From positions 1 through 11,404 of the forward strand of contig JAGLSH010000016.1 in assembly GCA_023135855.1 (NCBI GenBank): a stretch of 11,404 nucleotides of DNA. The letters are read 5' to 3'. The position numbers and the translations under genes are program-made. Of the stretch, positions 6,580 through 11,404 are shown one piece after another. Under the pieces are notes generated by a model. The model ran no database searches and was not told where the DNA came from. It saw only the letters and a list, made by a program, of their open reading frames with translations. The stretch comes from Candidatus Omnitrophota bacterium (GTDB lineage: Bacteria > Omnitrophota > Gorgyraeia > Duberdicusellales > 4484-171). Every line of letters begins with the position of its first letter. Position 1 is the first letter of the stretch.

Positions 6580-8076
6580 TTAAAAATAAATATCTCTCTT
6601 TCCTTGCTCAATACTCCTGTAATGCTCGATAACTTTTGGATAAATTTTTGGCATAGAAAGTTTAATCTCAGCCAATTCTTTATTAATAATCGCCTCACCA
6701 GCCGTTTTAGTTTCATCGCTAGCAAAATCATCCAACCACTCTCTAAAAGTAAGCACAGCATTTAATTTACAAAGTTTACCTTCTTCTCCATTCTTCAAGA
6801 GTTCCATAATACATTTACCAGTTCTTCCACAACGATAACCAGCAGTACAAAACGAAGTGATATAGCCAGAATTAGCTAACTCTCTTATTACCTCATCTAA
6901 ACTTCTGGTATCTCCGAGATAAAATTGCTGTCTTTGACCTTCTTGGTCAGCATAACGATCACTATAAGCACCGATACCAATACGAGTAGATGCATCAGTT
7001 TGAGTGCAACCTAAAGGAATAGCTTCTCTTCGTATCTGAGCATTCTCTCGAGCAGTAATAATCATTCCAGCATGAGGAACAGCCAACCTTATAACTGTAA
7101 TCAGCTTTTTAAAATCCTGATCGCTGACCTTATAATTAGACTCTTGAGTAAAAGGTGTGCTAGCTGCCGGCTCTAGGCGAGGAAAAGAAATTGTATGCGG
7201 TCCAACACCAAATTTTGATTCTAATTCTCGTGAATGTGAAACAAGACTTAAAACCTCAAATCTCCAATCATACAAACCAAAAAGAACACCAATCCCGACA
7301 TCATCTATGCCAGCCTCAAAAGCCCGATGCATAGAATACAATCTCCATAAGTAGTCAGATTTTAGAGTTCCTTTAGGGTGAACAGTCTGATAAGTCTTGG
7401 AATGATAAGTCTCTTGGAATACCTGATAAGTTCCAATTCCGCTTTTTTGTAAAATCTTAAGGTCTTCAATTGATAAAGGAGCAGCGTTAACATTAACTCT
7501 ACGAATCTGGCCATAACCTTTCTTGGTCTTCGCTCTAACCTTATATATTTCTTTAATCGTTGAACTCATATACTCTACATCACTTTGAGGATGTTCTCCA
7601 TAAACCACTATTAAGCGTTTATGTCCAATCTGACCAGCTAAAACTTCCACTTCTTTTTTAACTTCATCTAAACTAAGAACTCTTCTTTGAACATCAGAGT
7701 TATCTCTTCTAAAACCACAATAAAGACAATTATTCACACACAGATTGCTCATGTACAAAGGAGCAAAGGTAACTATTCGGTTATCATAAACTTTTCTCTT
7801 AACCTGGCTAGCTACCTCTTTCATTCTCTGCAAAGTATCTTCATCGGTCACATTTAACAAAATAGCTGTCTCTTTCAAAGTTAAAGTCTTAATTGCTAAA
7901 GACTTTTGCAAAATGTCTTCCACTTTTCCAAGATCAGGATTCCTAGTTTCTCCTAAAGCATCTGCTATTGACTGCTGATCTATAAAGCATTTTCCCTGAT
8001 CAAAATATTTTTCAATCTGATCTACTCTAATTTTATTATTCATCCACTTATTTACTTCTAAATTTTGCTCTAACAT
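6580..8076 (-). CDS. hydG: HydG-type radical SAM tyrosine lyase with altered C-terminal cluster motif
   Basis: HydG cleaves tyrosine with S-adenosylmethionine and supplies CO and cyanide bound to iron for the [FeFe]-hydrogenase H-cluster. This 498-residue protein has the radical SAM motif CX3CX2C at Cys113/117/120 (CVNNCLYC), QETYH (221-225), GIDDVGIGVLFGLYDW (256-271) and GPHTISFPR (292-300), whose His294 corresponds to the ligand of the labile 'dangler' iron. The C-terminal domain normally carries CX2CX22C for the auxiliary cluster. Here the spacing is conserved (Cys410, position 413, Cys436), but position 413 is Gly (codon GGT at 6840-6838). Two other Cys, 416 and 422, stand nearby (CTAGYRCGRTGKC), so a different set of ligands is possible. 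Flanking LNAVLTFREWLDDFA matches HydG. The ATG (8076) is 17 nt after rex, with a weak AAAGGG site; Met12 is an alternative start. This may be a distinct HydG subfamily rather than the classical enzyme. Confidence 0.88.
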   Translation of the reverse strand: MLEQNLEVNKWMNNKIRVDQIEKYFDQGKCFIDQQSIADALGETRNPDLGKVEDILQKSLAIKTLTLKETAILLNVTDEDTLQRMKEVASQVKRKVYDNRIVTFAPLYMSNLCVNNCLYCGFRRDNSDVQRRVLSLDEVKKEVEVLAGQIGHKRLIVVYGEHPQSDVEYMSSTIKEIYKVRAKTKKGYGQIRRVNVNAAPLSIEDLKILQKSGIGTYQVFQETYHSKTYQTVHPKGTLKSDYLWRLYSMHRAFEAGIDDVGIGVLFGLYDWRFEVLSLVSHSRELESKFGVGPHTISFPRLEPAASTPFTQESNYKVSDQDFKKLITVIRLAVPHAGMIITARENAQIRREAIPLGCTQTDASTRIGIGAYSDRYADQEGQRQQFYLGDTRSLDEVIRELANSGYITSFCTAGYRCGRTGKCIMELLKNGEEGKLCKLNAVLTFREWLDDFASDETKTAGEAIINKELAEIKLSMPKIYPKVIEHYRSIEQGKRDIYF

Positions 8077-8093
8077 CTTTACCCTTTAATTAA

Positions 8094-8738
8094 CTATTTT
8101 TGTTTTGCAAAGAATATCAAACTCTCAAGCTCAGAAGCCATGTCAACATTAGATACTAACACATCTTCAGGAAGATTAAGTATTCTCGGTGCAAAATTCA
8201 AAATACTTTTTATACCACTATCTACTAATTTAGATGCAACTTCTTGAGCTACATCTGGAGGAGTAGAAATTAATGCTATTTTAATATTTTCACTTTTTAT
8301 TATTCGTTTCATATTTTTTATAGAATCAATTTTCACTCCGCCTCTAGACTTTCCTACTTTGCTTTCATCACTATCAAAAGCATATTTTATTTTAATATTA
8401 AATTGAGAAAAACCCTCAAAACCCAAAAGCGCACTGCCTAATTTTCCAGTTCCAACTAATACTATATCCCATTGCTGATTTACGCCTAAAATACTTTCTA
8501 TTTCATCTATTAGTCTTTCTACATTATAACCTACACCTCTTTTACCAAAACCGCCAAAACAAGACAAATCCTTTCTGAACTGTTCAGGTGTAACATTAAG
8601 AAGCTCAGTTAATTTATCCGAGGATATTACATCTACACCCTGACTTTTGAGCCTTTTTGAATTCCTCAGATAAAGACTTAAGCGTTTTATAGTTTCAGAA
8701 GAAAAATGTTTTTTACCTAAATTAATTTTTTTATTCAT
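8094..8738 (-). CDS. rex: Redox-sensing transcriptional repressor Rex
   Basis: Rex is a homodimeric repressor that senses the NADH/NAD+ ratio and releases DNA when NADH rises, typically controlling fermentative and hydrogenase genes. The 214-residue length is normal. The N-terminal winged helix contains ISSDKLTELLNVTPEQFRKD and FGGFGKRGVGYNV (about 38-73), nearly the Rex consensus. The Rossmann domain starts at LVGTGKLGSALL (94-105) with the GxGxxG motif, followed by FDSDESKVG (121-129). The C-terminal GIKSILNFAPRIL (175-187) and VSNVDMASELESL (195-207) are also characteristic. It lies 16 nt downstream of the hypC-hydE fusion and 17 nt upstream of hydG, so all three are probably on one transcript. 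The local Shine-Dalgarno is weak, which fits coupling to upstream translation. I found no full Rex operator in the window, only isolated half sites. Confidence 0.95.
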   Translation of the reverse strand: MNKKINLGKKHFSSETIKRLSLYLRNSKRLKSQGVDVISSDKLTELLNVTPEQFRKDLSCFGGFGKRGVGYNVERLIDEIESILGVNQQWDIVLVGTGKLGSALLGFEGFSQFNIKIKYAFDSDESKVGKSRGGVKIDSIKNMKRIIKSENIKIALISTPPDVAQEVASKLVDSGIKSILNFAPRILNLPEDVLVSNVDMASELESLIFFAKQK

Positions 8739-8754
8739 AGATAATCCAATTAAA

Positions 8755-10056
8755 TTACTGAATCCCTAAATCAGTTGGTGCCCTACCTAAAGAACGCAAA
8801 AGCCCTATAGTCTGCTCAATCTGACTACTTACCTCATCTTTAATATATGCTCGATCAGGATATATTGAATACTTTTCTCTAAACTCTGGCGGTGTAACAT
8901 TTAACATTACAGAATTTGCTCCAGCCAATAATCCTTTCTTCCTGGCATCGCTATCTAAAGTTTCAAAAGCCGTAGTAATTAAAATCTTAGCATTCTCAGG
9001 ATCAACAAACCTTGAAATAGCTAAAACTTTTAAAACTTCATCTTCTGTTGGTGGTTTATTCTCTGCTAAAGGCGTATCCGGATGTGGCAGAAAAGGTCCA
9101 AAGGAAAACATCTCTGCCCCCAATTCCTTAGCCATATATATATCATTTATAAAATCTTGATTAGTTTGCCCTGGAAGTCCAATTAACCCTCCAGTCATAA
9201 TAAGATATCCTAATTCTCTAGCTTTCTTTATGTGAGAAAAACGTTCATCTAAACTTTTTCCAGGATGTAATTGCTGATAAATCTTCTGGTTTGATGTCTC
9301 AAAGCGCATTAGCAGGGCTCTTGCTCCAGCTTGATATAGTTTTTCAAGGCCTTCTAGCCCTATTTCACCAACGCTAATACAGATAAGCACACCAACTTGT
9401 TTCTTAATCTCCTTAACTATATCAACTAATTTATCCACACTATAGAATGAGTCTTCTCCGCTTTGTAAAACCAAAGCTCTAAAGCCATAGCGGTTAACTG
9501 CATCTTTAGCAATGTCTACCACTTGCTCTAGATTCATGCGATAACGTGATAAATTTGTATTTAAATTAGATATCCCACAATACCCACAATCTTGCTGACA
9601 ATAATTTGAAAACTCAATTATCCCATGGACACAACAAGAATTCTTTAAGTGTTTGTGACGAAGAAAGTTTGCCGCTTTGTAAACTAAATCTAATGAAGCT
9701 CTATCAGTTAATTCCATGATATATAATAAATCACTTTTTGTTGGACTAATACCCTCAAGCACCTTATCTAAAATAGAAAAAAGTTTTTTGTCCGCGCCAT
9801 CATTTTCTAAACTAATTCTAGAAAGCCTTAAATCTGCCTCCTGAAGCTCAAAAAAAGTCTCTTTCCATACCGAAAGTATACTTTCAGCTTCATCAGAAGG
9901 TATCTTTTCAATAACATAACCCCCTTGTGCATAAATATAATCTCCAGGGCAAATGTCATCTAATTCATTTACAGCCTTCTTTTCCTCGCCAAAGTAATCA
10001 ACAATAACTTGCTTAGGCTTTACTTCTTTTACTTTTCCTGGTATTGCATAACACAT
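8755..10056 (-). CDS. hydE: HypC-HydE fusion: [NiFe] maturation chaperone domain joined to radical SAM maturase
   Basis: Two domains in one 433-residue protein. Residues 1-75 are HypC/HupF-like: MCYAIPGKV with Cys2, then CPGDYIYAQGGYVIEKI (36-52) and an acidic tail. HypC normally carries iron with CO and cyanide between HypD and the [NiFe] large subunit using Cys2 and a His; here the His position is Gln44. From about residue 90 the protein is HydE-like: GIIEFSNYC with CX3CX2C at Cys153/157/160, RYRM (171-174), VLQSGED (196-202), GLPGQT (293-298), PFLPHPDTPLA (321-331) and LNVTPPEFREKYSIYPD (385-401). HydE converts the HydG product into a later H-cluster precursor. The usual RHET reads RFET (251-254), and the second C-terminal cluster Cys of some HydE are absent. 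The start is fixed by Cys2, although no Shine-Dalgarno is visible. It is 16 nt from rex. The order of domains is clear; the function of the fusion is inference. Confidence 0.9.
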   Translation of the reverse strand: MCYAIPGKVKEVKPKQVIVDYFGEEKKAVNELDDICPGDYIYAQGGYVIEKIPSDEAESILSVWKETFFELQEADLRLSRISLENDGADKKLFSILDKVLEGISPTKSDLLYIMELTDRASLDLVYKAANFLRHKHLKNSCCVHGIIEFSNYCQQDCGYCGISNLNTNLSRYRMNLEQVVDIAKDAVNRYGFRALVLQSGEDSFYSVDKLVDIVKEIKKQVGVLICISVGEIGLEGLEKLYQAGARALLMRFETSNQKIYQQLHPGKSLDERFSHIKKARELGYLIMTGGLIGLPGQTNQDFINDIYMAKELGAEMFSFGPFLPHPDTPLAENKPPTEDEVLKVLAISRFVDPENAKILITTAFETLDSDARKKGLLAGANSVMLNVTPPEFREKYSIYPDRAYIKDEVSSQIEQTIGLLRSLGRAPTDLGIQ

Positions 10057-10069
10057 AATGAGTAGATAA

Positions 10070-10345
10070 TTTGTGAAGCGAAGTGGATATAAATTATAGG
10101 CGTTAGCCGTCTATAAATTACCCCATGAAAATCGCCCCCTGCAATCTGAAAAATTGCGGGGATTCAGTTCCGGGAATTCTTCAAATTCCTCGGGAAAAAT
10201 TTCCCGGGGCTAAGTCCCTGAAATTTTTCCGAAATTTCTAAGTGCCCCGAAACATCTAAATACTTTAAAACTTCCACAGAAATTTTTAAAGAATGTTTCA
10301 GGATGAATTCAACTACAGGTTTGCATTCGCTTCGCTTTACAAACC
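10070..10345. repeat. Highly structured non-coding element between hypA and hydE
   Basis: Most of the 295-nt gap (10057-10351) is made of nested inverted repeats. The outer arms are TTTGTGAAGCGAAGTG (10070-10085) and CGCTTCGCTTTACAAA (10328-10343), 14 of 16 complementary. Inside are a 12-bp stem with one mismatch and one G-T pair at 10091-10102/10108-10119; CCCC(T)GCAAT / ATTGCGGGG at 10136-10161; GGAATT / AATTCC at 10173-10189; CGGGAAA / TTTCCCG at 10191-10206; GAAATTT / AAATTTC at 10220-10238 inside GGGGC / GCCCC (10206-10210/10244-10248); GAAACAT / ATGTTTC (10249-10255/10293-10299); and GGTTTG / CAAACC (10318-10345). Some of these exclude each other. A 63-codon open frame at 10355-10164 (minus) overlaps the hypA stop, but translates the repeats and resembles nothing I know. 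It may be a mobile palindromic repeat, a regulatory RNA or a transcript-processing site. Confidence 0.6.
10093..10098 (-). promoter_or_regulatory. Possible -10 box upstream of hypC-hydE
   Basis: A perfect TATAAT on the minus strand lies in one arm of the 10091-10119 inverted repeat, 36 nt before the hydE ATG. No acceptable -35 stands 16-18 nt upstream. If it is real, the inverted repeat would cover the promoter like an operator. Weak evidence. Confidence 0.2.
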
Positions 10346-10351
10346 TAAGTT

Positions 10352-10594
10352 TCATTCACAATCAAAAGATAATAAACTTAATTCCCTATTAGGACTTTTC
10401 TCTATAATCAATTCTGCTCCCTCAACTACAGTACCTTTACTATTCTCTACAAAGAAAAATCGTATAATTTCTTCATTAATCTCAGTAAACTCACCCATTC
10501 GTAAAAAAACTTTAGTTACTCTTCCAGCCTCCTGCTCTTTAGCATTACTTAACAAATCATTAAACAAACTCTTTATAAGGTGCATCTCATGCAT
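10352..10594 (-). CDS. hypA: Short HypA-like nickel protein without the zinc ribbon
   Basis: HypA delivers nickel to [NiFe]-hydrogenase large subunits together with HypB. This 80-residue protein begins MHEMHLIKSLFNDLL, keeping the N-terminal Met-His-Glu that binds nickel. RVTKVFLRMGEFTEI (25-39) and GTVVEGAELIIEKSP (54-68) match the HypA beta-sheet domain. The ordinary protein is about 113-117 residues, with two CxxC pairs forming a structural zinc ribbon between residues of about 73 and 95. Here that segment is absent and the chain goes straight to NRELSLLSFDCE, which aligns with the final HypA strand, so the loss looks like a clean in-frame excision. The only Cys is residue 79. The ATG has a strong GGAGG site (7-nt spacer) and overlaps the protease stop by 8 nt, so it is well expressed and coupled. 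Assignment to the family is firm; its activity is uncertain. Confidence 0.85.
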   Translation of the reverse strand: MHEMHLIKSLFNDLLSNAKEQEAGRVTKVFLRMGEFTEINEEIIRFFFVENSKGTVVEGAELIIEKSPNRELSLLSFDCE

Positions 10595-11105
10595 AATAGA
10601 ACCTCCGCTTTATCTCTTCAACAATTTCAGAAGATGCAGATTTAACCTCATCGCACATCCCCTCACCTAATTCAACACTCTTTGCTTGAACCCCTAAAAA
10701 ATTTATTTGAGCATTAGTATCATGAGCTAGAATTTCTGCAATGATCTTCAAAGAAATAGTATGCGTACTTAAAGTGGTCTCGGGAATATCTTCTTTATCG
10801 ATTAGCTTTACAACTCCTGGCTCAGCCTTAAAATCAGCAGCATCAATTATTAAAATATTTTTAGGCTTTAATTTTACAATATCGTCAATTACATTCTCAG
10901 GATTAGAGCCTGCATTAATTACCGTTAAATTCTCGCCTGGTCCCAATTTTGAGGCAATATAAGGTCCTAGGCCATCATCTGATCTCAAAGCATTACCAAT
11001 GGTAAGTATGACGTCACAACCTTTAAGAGATTCAAAAACTTCTTGAATATTAACGTACAAATTTGACATTGAGAAAATGCGCGGAGCATGAAATGCATGG
11101 GTCAT
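10587..11105 (-). CDS. [NiFe]-hydrogenase large-subunit maturation endopeptidase (HycI/HybD family)
   Basis: This protease removes the C-terminal extension of the hydrogenase large subunit after nickel has been inserted. Visible features are TIGNALRSDDGLGP (35-48) with the acidic metal/nickel-sensing residue in DD, IIDAADFKAEPG (86-97) with a second Asp, and TLSTHTISL (111-119) with His115; together these are the three conserved ligand positions of the family. The start is ambiguous: ATG at 11105 gives 172 residues with an unusual N-terminal stretch, whereas ATG at 11069 (MSNLYVNIQEVF) gives 160 residues, closer to the family length of about 150-160. Neither has an ideal ribosome binding site. 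Either start overlaps the end of the large-subunit gene, by 56 or 20 nt, in a different frame. It lies between its presumed substrate and hypA. The similarity favours the HycI branch, but I do not assign a specific name. Confidence 0.92.
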   Translation of the reverse strand: MTHAFHAPRIFSMSNLYVNIQEVFESLKGCDVILTIGNALRSDDGLGPYIASKLGPGENLTVINAGSNPENVIDDIVKLKPKNILIIDAADFKAEPGVVKLIDKEDIPETTLSTHTISLKIIAEILAHDTNAQINFLGVQAKSVELGEGMCDEVKSASSEIVEEIKRRFYYA

Positions 11106-11404
11106 AAGCCCTTACAAGCATTTCCATCAGAAGGGTTATTTCTTCTTCGGACTTATCCAAAATTTGAGGAATCATTGCTTTCATATCCTGTTCAATATTA
11201 TTTAAATTTTGATTGGTAGGTATAACGCAATTAGCATTAACAATCTTAGCTGTAGCATCTACCTCATAGTTATGGAATAAAATTCCTCTAGGAACTTCTA
11301 CAGCACCAACACCATTACCAGCTTTAACAGGTATGACTCCAGTTTCATTGAGCCCAACTACAATAGCTTCAGCCTGATTAACTCCATTCTTTTTAAAATC
11401 TTCC
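11050..11404 (-). CDS. [NiFe] hydrogenase large subunit, C-terminal part (group 3-like)
   Basis: This is the 3' end of a gene entering from the right edge; 117 codons and a TAA stop (11052-11050) are visible, in frame from 11403. The translation contains GNGVGAVEVPRGILFHNYEV, a long NANCVIPTNQNLNNIEQDM segment and the C-terminal nickel-binding motif DPCISCSAH, followed by the extension FLNVKFVR. DPCxxCxxH provides two of the four cysteine ligands of the Ni-Fe centre, and the extension after His is the segment removed by the maturation endopeptidase. EVPRGILFHNY and RAYDPCISC suggest a cytoplasmic group 3 (3b/3c-like) enzyme coupled to NAD(P)H or a heterodisulfide-type partner; the subgroup is tentative because the N-terminal L1 motif is outside the window. 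The endopeptidase gene immediately follows and overlaps it. Confidence 0.93.
   Translation of the reverse strand, partial: EDFKKNGVNQAEAIVVGLNETGVIPVKAGNGVGAVEVPRGILFHNYEVDATAKIVNANCVIPTNQNLNNIEQDMKAMIPQILDKSEEEITLLMEMLVRAYDPCISCSAHFLNVKFVR

Noticed and set aside
6528..6761. 77-codon minus-strand frame at the end of hydG
   Set aside because: It is an out-of-frame shadow of the hydG C-terminus; the HydG frame is clearly the coding one.
6838..6840. Frameshift or sequencing error explaining the missing HydG cysteine
   Set aside because: The frame and HydG similarity continue unchanged on both sides and the X22 spacing is exact. A single-base miscall (TGT to GGT) cannot be excluded, but a frameshift can.
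10071..10088. Rex operator upstream of hypC-hydE
   Set aside because: The left half TTGTGAA is exact, but the expected TTCACAA partner is absent, and this sequence also belongs to the outer repeat of the structured element.
10136..10161. Intrinsic terminator after hypA
   Set aside because: The GC-rich hairpin exists, but on the minus strand it is followed by CGATTTTC rather than a real T-run, so termination is not supported.
10164..10355. 63-codon minus-strand frame overlapping the hypA stop in ATGA
   Set aside because: It translates the inverted repeats, has no recognisable domain and no clear ribosome binding site. The 4-nt overlap is suggestive, but I treat it as part of the non-coding element.
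10293..10670. 125-codon plus-strand frame antisense to hypA and the endopeptidase
   Set aside because: It runs opposite two well-supported genes, has Ser/Leu/Ile-rich antisense composition and shows no motif.
1..11404. CRISPR arrays, tRNA or rRNA genes, insertion sequences
   Set aside because: I saw no regularly spaced direct repeats, no tRNA-like cloverleaf with conserved T-loop sequence, no rRNA segments and no transposase or integrase frames.

Overview
All credible genes lie on the minus strand, so the window reads right to left. It is AT-rich (my hand counts of local stretches give roughly one third G+C) and gene-dense, with short gaps and several 1-8 nt overlaps. Three adjacent lipoproteins indicate a diderm envelope. 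Oxygen-sensitive hydrogenase maturases, the NADH-sensing repressor Rex and pyruvate phosphate dikinase indicate an anaerobic, probably fermentative bacterium. The single-chain glycyl-tRNA synthetase, the DUF3568-like lipoprotein and the gene style suggest the PVC/Omnitrophota neighbourhood, but that placement is a guess.

Layout in transcription order. Block A, 11404 to 6580, is a hydrogenase and maturation cluster: the C-terminus of a group 3-like [NiFe] hydrogenase large subunit (11403-11050), its maturation endopeptidase (to 10587), a short HypA without the zinc ribbon (10594-10352), a 295-nt non-coding gap full of inverted repeats, a HypC-HydE fusion (10056-8755), Rex (8738-8094) and HydG (8076-6580). 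Block B, 6546 to 3965, holds an aldo/keto reductase, an NAD-dependent epimerase/dehydratase-type SDR and a YihX-like HAD hydrolase. Block C, 3832 to 1892, is a coupled run of three predicted lipoproteins (DUF3568-like, thermonuclease plus OB fold, M48 protease) behind a good promoter with a palindrome between its -35 and -10. Block D is glyS (1823-486) followed by the start of ppdK (462 to the window edge).

The most unusual part is block A. [FeFe]-hydrogenase maturases (HydE, HydG) are interleaved with [NiFe]-hydrogenase genes (large subunit, endopeptidase, HypA, HypC), and HypC and HydE form one polypeptide. Four components depart from canon: HypA lacks its whole zinc ribbon; the HypC domain keeps Cys2 but has Gln where the iron-binding His normally sits; HydG has Gly in place of the middle Cys of its C-terminal CX2CX22C motif, with extra Cys nearby; and the HydE core lacks the usual RHET His. 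No HydF, HypB, HypD, HypE or HypF is visible. A testable idea is that these proteins form a hybrid route in which a radical-SAM-made Fe-CO/CN unit is handed through a HypC scaffold to a [NiFe] enzyme. This is inference, and the missing genes may lie outside the window.

Two further points: the non-coding gap between hypA and hydE looks like a folded RNA or small palindromic element, and base composition shifts sharply inside ppdK at about position 180, suggesting recombination or a chimeric assembly.
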